Shown piece by piece: positions 8,255-17,058 of a stretch of 64,000 nucleotides of DNA (position 1 is its first letter; each line of letters opens with the position of its first letter). The DNA is taken from assembly GCF_000024605.1 (NCBI RefSeq), contig NC_013385.1, forward strand, positions 1,688,175 to 1,752,174. The letters run 5' to 3'. The DNA is from Ammonifex degensii KC4. GTDB lineage: Bacteria; Bacillota; Desulfotomaculia; Desulfotomaculales; Ammonificaceae. The position numbers were made by a program, and so were the translations under genes. The notes beneath the pieces were generated by a model, which saw nothing but the letters and a program-made list of their open reading frames with translations, searched no databases and was not told the DNA's origin.

Positions 8255-9097
8255 TCAAGGCTTTATTTGCATTGGCAGGCCACAAACAACCAAGTATACC
8301 ATATCAGCCGCCTGAGCTAGTATCTGGTTGATATTGCCCAGAAGGTCGCGGTAAATCCGCCCTAAGGCGCTGGTGGGAACCAGACCCATTCCTACTTCAT
8401 TGGTGACCACCACCGTCCGCCCCTCCCGCTGCCGCAAAGCCGCCACTAGCTCCCGGGCCTGCTGCTCTATCTCCTTTTCCCCCCGCCCGGCCACCAAAAG
8501 GTTGGAAACCCATATCCCCAAGCAGTCCAGAAGCAAAGCCCGGTCGGAAGGTACCTGCTCCAGAGCCCGGACTAGCTCCTCCGGCTCCTCCAGAGTGTGC
8601 CAGTGGTGGGGACGCCGGGAGCGGTGGGCTTTAATGCGCTCCTCCATCTCGGCATCGGTAATAACGGCGGTGGCCAGGTAGAAGACCTCCGGCTCCTCAC
8701 GTAAGAGACTTTCGGCGAAGCGGCTCTTCCCGCTGCGCACCCCGCCCGTCACCAGGATGAGGTGGTTGAGCCCCGCCTTGGCCCGGGGGAAGAAAGAGTC
8801 TTCTCTGTGTCCCAGGGGATGAAGCTCCATGCGGTGACCGCTCACCATCACTTCTGGGCACCCCTCCAGAAAGCGCAATATCTGGTCCAGCACCAACTCC
8901 AGCCGCCACTCCTCCCCAGCCACCGTAGCTACGGCCAAAACGGCCCGCTGCCAGGAGTTCTGCCCGTCCACCTCTGCTACCGCCACGTTAAAGCGCTGGC
9001 GCAGCTTTTCCACCACCCGCCGCAGGCGCTGCCGCCTCTCTTTCAAGGAGGAAGCGGCAGGAAGAAAGAGCTCCACCACCAGCACGCCGCTCTGCAT
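8255..9097 (-). CDS. cobU: DUF503-CobU fusion: adenosylcobinamide kinase/guanylyltransferase
   Basis: 280 residues from the ATG at 9097, which has GGAGG eight bases upstream; a longer open frame would run into the divergent gene at 9184. Residues 1-92 match DUF503/YlxP (SSLKERRQRL, FNVAVAEVDGQNSWQRAV). Residues 112-280 are CobU/CobP, with P-loop GGVRSGKS at 118-125, a His-rich KAHRSRRPHHWH segment and VVTNEVGMGLVP. CobU phosphorylates adenosylcobinamide and then attaches GMP in cobalamin nucleotide-loop assembly or salvage. DUF503 proteins are normally stand-alone, so the single open frame joining the two is unusual. No other cobalamin genes are nearby. Confidence 0.85.
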   Translation of the reverse strand: MQSGVLVVELFLPAASSLKERRQRLRRVVEKLRQRFNVAVAEVDGQNSWQRAVLAVATVAGEEWRLELVLDQILRFLEGCPEVMVSGHRMELHPLGHREDSFFPRAKAGLNHLILVTGGVRSGKSRFAESLLREEPEVFYLATAVITDAEMEERIKAHRSRRPHHWHTLEEPEELVRALEQVPSDRALLLDCLGIWVSNLLVAGRGEKEIEQQARELVAALRQREGRTVVVTNEVGMGLVPTSALGRIYRDLLGNINQILAQAADMVYLVVCGLPMQIKP

Positions 9098-9183
9098 TCC
9101 TTTCGCCTCCACGCATTGACGCCCGGCTCGAACCTGATTTAAGCTCGTAAAAAGGGCGAGGTCAAGGGGGCAAGCAGGTTCCA

Positions 9184-9672
9184 ATGGAAATCCTGGCCTG
9201 GATTTTGGCCGGACTTTCCTTCCTGGTCGGTATAGCGGGCATAATCTTGCCGGTGCTTCCGGGAGTACCCCTCATCTTCGTGGGAATCTTGCTTTACGGG
9301 CTGCTCACCGGCTTCAAAGGCTTCACCTGGACTTTCATCCTGGGTCAAGGAGCTGCCGTGGCTCTTTCTTTCCTCATAGACTATCTGGCCACCGCCTGGG
9401 GGGTGAGCCGCCAGGGGGGATCCCGCCTGGCCCTCTGGGGCGGTATGCTGGGCCTTCTTTTCGGAGTCCTGCTCCTGGGACCGTGGGGAGTGATCCTCGG
9501 CCCCTTCCTAGGTTCTTTCCTGGCCGAACTTCTGGCCTCCCGCTTCGACCTCTACCGCGCCCTGAAAGTGGGCTGGGGCAGTCTCCTGGGTTTCCTGGGA
9601 GGCACGTTTATAAAGCTCGTCCTGGCCTTCACCATGATAGGCTGGTTCCTGTGGGTTACAATGCACCCTTAG
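9184..9672 (+). CDS. DUF456 family membrane protein
   Basis: 162 residues, almost entirely hydrophobic, with roughly four to five membrane segments (residues 3-40, 50-68, 80-115, 130-160). Glycine-rich motifs such as GIAGIILPVLPGVPLIFVG and GPWGVILGPFLGSFLAELL are typical of DUF456 (YqgC-like) proteins. Function is unknown in the family. It is divergent from the cobU fusion gene and overlaps the 3' end of the convergent activase gene by 17 bp, so it is probably transcribed alone. Confidence 0.8.
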   Translation: MEILAWILAGLSFLVGIAGIILPVLPGVPLIFVGILLYGLLTGFKGFTWTFILGQGAAVALSFLIDYLATAWGVSRQGGSRLALWGGMLGLLFGVLLLGPWGVILGPFLGSFLAELLASRFDLYRALKVGWGSLLGFLGGTFIKLVLAFTMIGWFLWVTMHP

Positions 9673-10444
9673 CTAGGGAAGAGCGGGCGATGAGGGCCGC
9701 CCCCAGCGCCCCCACTATCTGCGGCTCCGGCGGCACCACCACCTCGCATCCCAGCTTGCGGGAAAGGACCTGTACCACGCTCTTATTCTTGGCCACGCCT
9801 CCCGTCATGGTAACCGTGGGCTGGGGCTTGCCCAGACGGTGCACCATGGCCGCCACCCGCTCCGCGATGGCCTCGCAAAGACCTAAGGCGATTTCTTCCC
9901 GAGGCGTTCCCTGCCCGATGAGCGACACCACCTCCGACTCGGCGAAGACGGTGCACATGCTGCTTATGGTGGCCGCCCGCCGGGCCCTGGAAGCCAGTTC
10001 CGAAAACCCCTCCAGATCGGTCTCTAGAGCCCGGGCCATGACCTCCAGGAAGCGCCCGGTGCCCGCCGCGCACTTATCGTTCATCACGAAGTCCTCCACC
10101 ACCCCACCGGGGCCAACCTTTATCACCTTGGAGTCCTGCCCCCCGATGTCGATCACTAGCCGGGTGTCGGGCACGAGGTAGACTGCCCCCCGGGCGTGGC
10201 AGGTGATCTCCGTTACCTGCCGGTGGGCAAAGGGCACGTTTATCCGGCCGTAGCCGGTGGCTACTATGTAGCCGATTTCTTCCCGGCTTACACTTCCGGC
10301 CTGCAGGGCCTCCTCCAGGGCTCGTTCGGCCGCCCGCCGGCTGTTCGCTCCCGTGGCCAGGATGCTGTAGCTCAGGATCTGCTCCCCGTTTAAGATAACC
10401 GCCTCCGCCGAAAGGGAGCCCACATCTATTCCTGCTACCAGCAT
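9656..10444 (-). CDS. 2-hydroxyacyl-CoA dehydratase activase (HgdC/BcrA-type ATPase)
   Basis: 262 residues of the BadF/BadG/BcrA/BcrD ATPase family, ASKHA fold: GIDVGSLSAEAVIL at 5-18, DIGGQDSKVIKV and a C-terminal MTGGVAKNKSV. Two cysteines in NDKCAAGTGRF and ISSMCTVFAES match those that ligate the dimer-bridging [4Fe-4S] cluster. Such activases couple ATP hydrolysis to low-potential electron transfer into a partner Fe-S enzyme (HgdAB, benzoyl-CoA reductase or double-cubane proteins). The partners are the two HgdB-like genes immediately upstream in this operon. The final substrate is unknown. Confidence 0.87.
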   Translation of the reverse strand: MLVAGIDVGSLSAEAVILNGEQILSYSILATGANSRRAAERALEEALQAGSVSREEIGYIVATGYGRINVPFAHRQVTEITCHARGAVYLVPDTRLVIDIGGQDSKVIKVGPGGVVEDFVMNDKCAAGTGRFLEVMARALETDLEGFSELASRARRAATISSMCTVFAESEVVSLIGQGTPREEIALGLCEAIAERVAAMVHRLGKPQPTVTMTGGVAKNKSVVQVLSRKLGCEVVVPPEPQIVGALGAALIARSSLAKGAL

Positions 10445-10450
10445 ACTACT

Positions 10451-11698
10451 CTAACCTCCTAATATTTCCAGAAAAGCTTCCAACCGCGTGAGGACCTGCC
10501 CCTTCCCCGCGGCGCTGCCGTCCACGCAGTCCCCTTCCAGAACTAAGAAGGGTATGCCCCAGCGAGAAAAGCATTCCCGCAGGATCTCCACCGCCCCCGA
10601 ACTCTGCCGGCAGCCCCAGTGCGCAAAGCAGACCACCCCGTCGCAAGCCTGCTCTTTTACCAGCCGCCGCAGGGTGGCCGCCCGCCGGGTAGCGGGCCCG
10701 TGGGCGAAGTGGCTCAGGACCTTGCGCGCCAGGCTCATAAAGGGGGAGAACGGGTCGAGTTCCGGCCAGTAAACATGGGTCATCTCCTCGCCGGCCAGCG
10801 TCACCCCCCTCTGAGCCAGACACGCCATGAGGGAGGAATCATGGTAGGGCTTGAGGTGAAGCCAGAGCAGGCGCACCCTCCCCGGCGAAGGAGAAAGATT
10901 TTCCAGTTCCTCCGCCAAAAGCTCCACAAGTTCGGCCGCTTCACCGCTTCCCTGCCCCACAAAGGTGAGGTAGACCAGGTTGTTGAGGAAAAAGTCGGGC
11001 GGCAAAGGAAAGCTCTTTTTCTTGCGGCAAGACTCTATCCGTAGCAAAGCTCGCCGAAAGCGCTCCGAAGCCTCAAGCGCCCCGGCCAGCGCCCCTTCTT
11101 CCGGCTTTTTCCCGCCAAGCTCGGCCAGCTGCCTGTATATGCGCTCTAGCTGCCGACCGACGTACTCCAACGCCTCCGGGCTTTCCTCCTGGGGCACGTC
11201 CAAGAGAAAGAAGGGGACCCGAAGTCGCCGCGCTAAGTTGGCAAAGAGCTGGGGTGCGCCGTCGCAGAGGTGGGTGGAGGCGCAAAGGGCATCGGGCTTG
11301 GGGAAAAGGCCCAGCTCCAGCGCCCCTGCCGCGCAGCGGTGAAAGGAGCAGGTATCCCTCCCATACCAGGCGCCCTCGGCCTCCCGCAGGCAGGAAGAGG
11401 CCAGTCCCAGGCTGGACGCCAAGGCCGCCGCCACCTCCGGCGAGAAGACCACGTAGCCCAAAGCCCGGACGATCTCAGTGGGGAAAAAGGCGCTGGTGAA
11501 AACCACCGGACTGCTTCTCGGGCGGAAAGCCCGCTCCGTCTCCTCCAGGGCGAAAAGGGTAAGCTTTTGCTGGAAGCGCAGCGGAAAAGAGCTGCGCCTC
11601 GCCAGGGTTTTGAGCACCCGGTAGGTCCAGGGGCTGGTAAGGGCCTGGCGCTTAAGCCCTTCCGCCACCCGGGCTTTAAGATGCTCGTAAAAGTTCAT
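10451..11698 (-). CDS. HgdB-like 2-hydroxyacyl-CoA dehydratase family Fe-S protein (larger)
   Basis: 415 residues. Conserved family elements are FTSAFFPTEIVRALGY, the cysteine motif DTCSFHRCAAG, ASTHLCDG and the C-terminal VCFAHWGCRQSSGAVEI followed by LVLEGDC. The family binds Fe-S clusters (a [4Fe-4S] in dehydratases, or a double-cubane cluster in some members) and receives electrons from the adjacent activase. It overlaps the upstream HgdB-like gene by 4 bp (ATGA) and is followed 6 bp later by the activase, so all three are coupled. The absence of acyl-CoA transferase or acyl-CoA dehydrogenase genes nearby means classic amino-acid fermentation is not indicated. Confidence 0.83.
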   Translation of the reverse strand: MNFYEHLKARVAEGLKRQALTSPWTYRVLKTLARRSSFPLRFQQKLTLFALEETERAFRPRSSPVVFTSAFFPTEIVRALGYVVFSPEVAAALASSLGLASSCLREAEGAWYGRDTCSFHRCAAGALELGLFPKPDALCASTHLCDGAPQLFANLARRLRVPFFLLDVPQEESPEALEYVGRQLERIYRQLAELGGKKPEEGALAGALEASERFRRALLRIESCRKKKSFPLPPDFFLNNLVYLTFVGQGSGEAAELVELLAEELENLSPSPGRVRLLWLHLKPYHDSSLMACLAQRGVTLAGEEMTHVYWPELDPFSPFMSLARKVLSHFAHGPATRRAATLRRLVKEQACDGVVCFAHWGCRQSSGAVEILRECFSRWGIPFLVLEGDCVDGSAAGKGQVLTRLEAFLEILGG

Positions 11699-12663
11699 AA
11701 GCTTTCCCGCCTCGCCGCCAGCATCTCCACAAAGGCCGCCAGCCGCACCCGTGCCTGCTCCCCCGGCTCACCGTATTCCGTCTCCACCCAGAGAAGGGGT
11801 ATTCCCTCTTTTTCCGCCCACCGCCGCACCGCCGCCAGCTCGTAAAGGGCGTGGTCGCAGAACTTCACCGTATGGTAAACGATACCCTCCACCCGGAACC
11901 CTTCTATCAGCCCCCGTAGATACTCAAACCTGTGTGCACGATCCCCCACCATCCGGGGGCAGGGAGGACGCCGCAGGTAAAGACGAGCCAGAGTAAGGAA
12001 AGGGTCCTCCGCTTCTTCGATTTCCGGAAAGCCCAGATCCCGGTAGGCACCGCAGCAGTCCTCCACCGCAAGATACCCTCCGCACTCCTCTATCAGTTGC
12101 AGAAGGCGCGGCGGGGGAGGACTGCCGGTAAGCAACAGGCGAAGGGAGTCGGAAGAAGCGGGCGCCAAATCCTTTCCTTCCCCGCGCAGGTAAAGGTAGC
12201 GGGAGGAGCCAGAGACTGGCTCCTGGTAAAGCCGGACCTTCTCCCGGCGCTCCTTCATCCCTTCCTGCAGTGCCTCCCTCAACCCTTCTTCGTCCAGTCT
12301 ACCACCGCCGACAGCCGCCAGTTCTTCCGCCAGACGTCTAAGGGCCGCCGCAAAGAACTCTTCGGCTTCCGGAGCGCCCAGGCGTGGCAGAGGGAGAAAA
12401 AAGAGGTGCTTTAGGCCTTCGAGCTGCAAGGCGGCGTAAAGATGAATGAGGGCATGACAGGAGCCGGCCACCACCAGCACCTCCGGCCTTCCCTCCTCCA
12501 GAGCCTGGGCAAGGCAGGCCCGGGAGTAGCCGCAGAGGTTGGCCGCCAGGTGGGGCAAAGAGCTCCCCCGCGGGTCGATACCCCACAGGCGGCGCTCTTT
12601 GAAACCCAGGGCCCGGAAGAGCTCCCGGGGGGTGTAGCTACAAATCCAGCCCACCGTGGTCAT
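11695..12663 (-). CDS. HgdB-like 2-hydroxyacyl-CoA dehydratase family protein (smaller)
   Basis: 322 residues, a divergent paralogue of the next gene. The N-terminal GWICSYTPRELFRALGF and the cysteine-bearing ANLCGYSRACLAQALE and VVAGSCHAL correspond to the cluster-binding core. The C-terminal VKFCDHALYELAAVRRWAEKEGIPLLWVE matches the second subdomain. It probably forms a heterodimer with the 415-residue protein. It overlaps the TtcA-like gene upstream by 26 bp and the next gene by 4 bp. The assignment to the family is secure; the reaction is not. Confidence 0.8.
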   Translation of the reverse strand: MTTVGWICSYTPRELFRALGFKERRLWGIDPRGSSLPHLAANLCGYSRACLAQALEEGRPEVLVVAGSCHALIHLYAALQLEGLKHLFFLPLPRLGAPEAEEFFAAALRRLAEELAAVGGGRLDEEGLREALQEGMKERREKVRLYQEPVSGSSRYLYLRGEGKDLAPASSDSLRLLLTGSPPPPRLLQLIEECGGYLAVEDCCGAYRDLGFPEIEEAEDPFLTLARLYLRRPPCPRMVGDRAHRFEYLRGLIEGFRVEGIVYHTVKFCDHALYELAAVRRWAEKEGIPLLWVETEYGEPGEQARVRLAAFVEMLAARRESL

Positions 12664-13390
12664 CTTTCGGCCTCCGCTGCTTCCAGAGGTCGGCGAGGCT
12701 CACGTTCTGCAAGGCGGTGCGGAAGCGCTCCCGGAAGTAAGGGTAGCGCTGGGCGATGAACTCCACTATCTCCTTCATGGCCGCCCGCTGCGTCTTGCCC
12801 GCGTAAGGGCAAAGAGGCGGCAGTACCGGCAATCCCTCTCTGGCCACGAAATGAACCAGCGCCGACTCGGGGACGTAGCTGAAGGGGCGGATGAGGTGAA
12901 TCCCCATCCGCTCCAGGTAAACAACCGGGCGAAAGGTGCGCAGGTATCCCGCGTGCACCAGATTCAAAAAGAAAGTCTCGATCACGTCGTCCAGATGGTG
13001 TCCCAGGGCCACCCGCCGGCACCCTAAAGAAACCGCCTTGCTGTAAAGCAGGCCCGAGCGCAGCTTGGCACAAAGAGAACAAGGGTTGTTCTCTCCCTTG
13101 GCCGCGATTATCCGGGCTATGGGATGTTTTACCAGATAAAAAGGAATATCGAACTTGCTGCAGAAGTCAGCTAGGGGACCGATGTCCACCTCTTTCCAGC
13201 CGGGATCGATCATAATGGCCACCATAGAAAAGGAGAGATGGGAGTAATCGCGCAGGTGGGCCAGGATGCGCAGCAGCGCCACGCTATCCTTGCCCCCTGA
13301 TACCCCAACGGCTATTTTGTCCCCCGGCGCGATCATCTCATAGTCTTCAATGGCCCGCTTGACGTAGCGCAAAAATCTGGGCTCCTTCAC
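12638..13390 (-). CDS. TtcA-like PP-loop ATPase (tRNA 2-thiocytidine family)
   Basis: 250 residues. The PP-loop SGGKDS is at 31-36. Cysteines C104 and C107 (NPCSLCAKLR) and C194 (LCPYAGKTQR) match the three that hold the [4Fe-4S] cluster in TtcA. TtcA thiolates cytidine 32 of some tRNAs, and related PP-loop proteins serve other sulfur-transfer reactions. Here it is the first gene of an operon overlapping the HgdB-like genes, a context suggesting either simple co-transcription or a sulfur-insertion role in that system (inference). Confidence 0.8.
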   Translation of the reverse strand: MKEPRFLRYVKRAIEDYEMIAPGDKIAVGVSGGKDSVALLRILAHLRDYSHLSFSMVAIMIDPGWKEVDIGPLADFCSKFDIPFYLVKHPIARIIAAKGENNPCSLCAKLRSGLLYSKAVSLGCRRVALGHHLDDVIETFFLNLVHAGYLRTFRPVVYLERMGIHLIRPFSYVPESALVHFVAREGLPVLPPLCPYAGKTQRAAMKEIVEFIAQRYPYFRERFRTALQNVSLADLWKQRRPKDDHGGLDL

Positions 13391-13569
13391 GTTCCCTTCC
13401 CACCGTAAAAAGCGATGACGCCTGGCCCGACAGTCCCATTATGCCTCACCTATTGAGCCGAAATCAACCGCTTCCTCCCGCTGCCAAAAAAGAGGAAAAG
13501 AGAAGCTTTAAGACGAAAGCATAAAGGGAAAACTGCGGAGGAAAATTCCGAAGGGGGAAGGGACGAGTA

Positions 13570-13794
13570 ATGTATAAGCTCAAGAAGAGCGTGGGGAGGG
13601 AAGAGCTCGTCGGCTTCCTGGTAGACCTCACCGCCCAGGTGCGGGCGGGGCAGCTTAAGCTGGGGAATACCACCGTTAACCTTCCCGGCGGGGCTCTGCT
13701 GGAAGTCAAGCTGGAAGAGGAAAACGGCGGTAAAAAGCTAGAGGTCGAGATAGAATGGTTTGTAGAAGAAGGAAGCCCTGAGGAGGGAAAGTAA
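13570..13794 (+). CDS. Amphi-Trp domain small protein
   Basis: 74 residues. The pattern KSVGREELVGFLVDLTAQVR, then GQLKLGNTTVNLPGG, then an acidic LEVEIEWFVEEG with a near-terminal tryptophan matches the amphi-Trp domain. The start ATG follows GAAGGGGGAAGGGACGAGTA. The gene is 3 bp upstream of gapdh and almost certainly shares its transcript. Function in the family is not established. It lies too close to gapdh to have its own regulation. About 180 bp upstream are intergenic and show no clear element. Confidence 0.7.
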   Translation: MYKLKKSVGREELVGFLVDLTAQVRAGQLKLGNTTVNLPGGALLEVKLEEENGGKKLEVEIEWFVEEGSPEEGK

Positions 13795-14838
<1,044 letters not shown>

Positions 14839-14885
14839 CCCCAAAAGTTAAACTAAAGAGTAGTTACTTCCGTAACAATGCTTTT

Positions 14886-14909
14886 AAACGGGCAAAAAGG
14901 GCCGTTTTT
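14886..14909 (+). terminator. Possible weak terminator after gap
   Basis: The stem AAACGG/CCGTTT (14886-14891 with 14902-14907) ends in TTTTT. An alternative GCAAAAA/TTTTTGC pairing overlaps it. The stem is short, so this is tentative. Confidence 0.35.
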
Positions 14910-14914
14910 GCGGG

Positions 14915-14944
14915 TTGACAGCTTTTAAAGGAACCTCCTAAACT
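14915..14944 (+). promoter_or_regulatory. Candidate sigma-A promoter for sat
   Basis: TTGACA at 14915-14920 is a perfect -35 box. TAAACT at 14939-14944, 18 bp on, is a partial -10. It would give a leader of about 155 nt before sat. Confidence 0.45.
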
Positions 14945-15108
14945 TAGTAGTAGAAGTATGACTTCGTTTTCTTTTTGCGGGTGAACGTTCTTGTAATCAC
15001 AAGCAGTTTTAAAGGAGGGAGGTGCGACCGGGCAGCAAAGGGGAAAGAGACTAGGAAAACCGCCCTTTCGCCCTGAACCAAAAATCGCTTGACTTAGGAG
15101 GTGTTCCG
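14945..15108 (+). other. Untranslated leader of sat, no recognised riboswitch
   Basis: About 160 bp between the candidate promoter and the sat start. It contains two AGGAGG-like purine blocks, one at about 15013 with no plausible gene behind it and TTAGGAGG directly before sat. I compared it by eye with common riboswitch cores (SAM, cobalamin, c-di-GMP) and saw no match. Confidence 0.4.
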
Positions 15109-16464
15109 ATGGACGTCAGGATTAAGACTCCCCTGCCCCACGGAGGCAAGCTAGTTGATCGGGTGGTGCGGGACCGCGAGCGGGCCAAAAAGATGGCCAA
15201 GGGCGCGGCCGTTTTCGACATCAAGCCCACCCTTTACAACGGCATGCCGGTGCGCAACGTCTACCGCGAGATCATGTCCATCTGCTACGGCTTCTTCAGC
15301 CCTGTAGAAGGCTCCATGACCCACGCGGAAGTGGAGCGGGTGCTCAAGGAGCGGCGCCTGCTCAGCAATTGGATCTTCCCCTACCCGCTGGTCTTCGACA
15401 TCAGCCGTGAGGACTACCAGAAGCTCGGCGTCACCTCCGGTGACCGGGTGCTGCTCCGGCTCAAGGGTCAGCCCTTCGCCATCCTCGACGTAGAGGAAGT
15501 TTACGAGATCGACCCGCCGGAGCTGGCCCGCCGCACCTTCGGAACTCCGGAAGATAACCCCGAGGTAGTGAAGAAGAACTTCGACGAGAAGCACCCCGGC
15601 TATGTGATCTACAAGTCGCTCAACCCCATTGTCCTGGCCGGTAAGTACACCATCATCAACGAGCCCAAGTTCCGTCCCCCCTTTGACCGGTTCTGGTTCC
15701 CACCCGCCAAGTGCCGCGAGGAGTTCGCCAAGCGCGGCTGGACGACGGTAATTGCCCACCAGACCCGCAACGTGCCCCACGTGGGCCACGAGGCGCTCTT
15801 GAAGAACGCCGCCTTCACTGGTGACATTGCTCCCTGCGACGGCATCCTAGTTAACTGCATCATCGGCGCCAAGCGTATCGGTGACTACCCGGACGAGGCC
15901 ATCGTAGAAGCCCACGAGATGGTCAACAAGGCCGGGTACGTCAGCCCCAAGCGACACATGGTGACCTTCACCCTCTGGGACATGCGCTACGGCAACCCGC
16001 TGGAGTCCTTGCTACACGGCATCATCCGCCAGAACATGGGCTGCACGCACCACATGTTCGGGCGCGACCACGCAGCGGTGGGCGACTACTACGATGCGTA
16101 CGCCACCCAGATCCTCTGGAGCAAGGGTATCCCCAGCTTCGGCTTCCCCGCCCCGCCCAACATGGTGGAGTACGGTCTACAGATCCGGCCGCAGAACATG
16201 GCCGAGTTCTGGTACTGCCCCAAGTGCGGCGAGACGGCTTACAGCGCCAACTGCGAGCACGCCGAGCGGCAGCGCTTTAGCGGCAGCTTCATCCGGAGCC
16301 TCCTAGCCGAGGGTGTCTTCCCGCCGCCGGTCATCATGCGGCCTGAGGTCTACAAGGTCGTGGTCAAGTGGTGGAAGCACTTCAACTATCCCTTCAACAA
16401 CAAGAAGTACCTTATAGAGCGCGAGCAGCGGCTGGAAGTGGACCTCGAGCCGCTAGACATCTAA
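15109..16464 (+). CDS. sat: Sulfate adenylyltransferase (ATP sulfurylase), dissimilatory type
   Basis: 451 residues. The nucleotide-binding HQTRNVPHVGHEAL corresponds to the QTRN-x-x-H-x-x-HE motif, and GRDHAAVGDYYDAYATQ to the second ATP-sulfurylase signature. A C-terminal zinc-binding stretch follows (CPKCGETAYSANCEH) with the SGSFIRSLL loop. The enzyme makes adenosine-5'-phosphosulfate from ATP and sulfate, the first step of sulfate reduction, or runs in reverse in sulfur oxidation. aprBA and dsr genes are not in the window. A strong TTAGGAGGTG site precedes the ATG. It is followed by a small gene and an intrinsic terminator, forming a two-gene unit. Confidence 0.92.
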   Translation: MDVRIKTPLPHGGKLVDRVVRDRERAKKMAKGAAVFDIKPTLYNGMPVRNVYREIMSICYGFFSPVEGSMTHAEVERVLKERRLLSNWIFPYPLVFDISREDYQKLGVTSGDRVLLRLKGQPFAILDVEEVYEIDPPELARRTFGTPEDNPEVVKKNFDEKHPGYVIYKSLNPIVLAGKYTIINEPKFRPPFDRFWFPPAKCREEFAKRGWTTVIAHQTRNVPHVGHEALLKNAAFTGDIAPCDGILVNCIIGAKRIGDYPDEAIVEAHEMVNKAGYVSPKRHMVTFTLWDMRYGNPLESLLHGIIRQNMGCTHHMFGRDHAAVGDYYDAYATQILWSKGIPSFGFPAPPNMVEYGLQIRPQNMAEFWYCPKCGETAYSANCEHAERQRFSGSFIRSLLAEGVFPPPVIMRPEVYKVVVKWWKHFNYPFNNKKYLIEREQRLEVDLEPLDI

Positions 16465-16493
16465 CTACGGAAATAAAAGGGGGTTTGAGGCAG

Positions 16494-16856
16494 ATGGGCT
16501 ACTCCCTGGCGGTCATCCTGGACGCCAAGCGCTTTGAAGCCATCAAAGGAACAGGCCTGGAGGAGAAGGTAAGCGACATGTTCGGCGGCGCGGTCAAGGC
16601 TCTGATCCTAGACGTACCGGAGGAGCCCCAGGCCAAGAAGATTCTGGCCGAGTTCCCCGGTGCCCGTATCGACGCCCGCGGCTTCCTGGAGGAAGTGCCG
16701 GTGGCCTTCAAGCGCGCCGTCTTCGAGGAGATAAAGAACAAGAAATCGATAGGGCCGGAAGTAATTGACGCGGTGCTAGCCCGCATCGGGGAAATCAAGG
16801 AGATGGCGGCGAAAGAGTCCGAGTACCTGCCGCCGCCGGACATCGAGGTAGAGTAG
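16494..16856 (+). CDS. Small conserved-looking protein co-transcribed with sat
   Basis: 120 residues from the ATG at 16494, preceded by AAAAGGGGG; a longer upstream frame runs inside sat and is discounted. The protein is acidic and soluble, with AVILDAKRFEAIKGTGLEEK at the N-terminus, a central RIDARGFLEEVP and a helical C-terminus ending in a proline-rich acidic tail. I cannot assign a family or fold with confidence. The 29-bp spacing after sat and a terminator 12 bp after its stop tie it to sulfate activation. A role as a Sat partner or regulator is only an inference from position. Confidence 0.7.
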   Translation: MGYSLAVILDAKRFEAIKGTGLEEKVSDMFGGAVKALILDVPEEPQAKKILAEFPGARIDARGFLEEVPVAFKRAVFEEIKNKKSIGPEVIDAVLARIGEIKEMAAKESEYLPPPDIEVE

Positions 16857-16868
16857 AAGTACATCCAA

Positions 16869-16900
16869 GCGCTGGGGTCTTCCCCCGGCGCCTTTATTTT
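16869..16900 (+). terminator. Intrinsic terminator of the sat operon
   Basis: A 9-bp stem GCGCTGGGG/CCCCGGCGC (one G-U) with a TCTTC loop at 16869-16891, followed by CTTTATTTT. It is strong and well placed after the small gene. Confidence 0.88.
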
Positions 16901-16951
16901 CGCCAATTTTCCGGCGGAGTGGAAGAGAGACGGGTTCTGCCAGTGATGGAG

Positions 16952-16980
16952 TTGTTAGCAGCTAATAAATTTGCTATACT
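16952..16980 (+). promoter_or_regulatory. Candidate promoter upstream of the large tnpB gene
   Basis: TTGTTA at 16952-16957 and TATACT at 16975-16980 are separated by 17 bp. They lie about 80 bp before the TnpB start. Confidence 0.5.
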
Positions 16981-17058
16981 ATCATCGGTAATGGTTTGGA
17001 ATGCCGAGGTGCCATAAAAAGTGCATGTACCGGATCGTCGAGGTAGCAGTTCTGCCTA

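Noticed and set aside
14945-15108. Riboswitch in the sat leader
   Set aside because: No match by eye to conserved cores of common classes; kept only as an unassigned leader.
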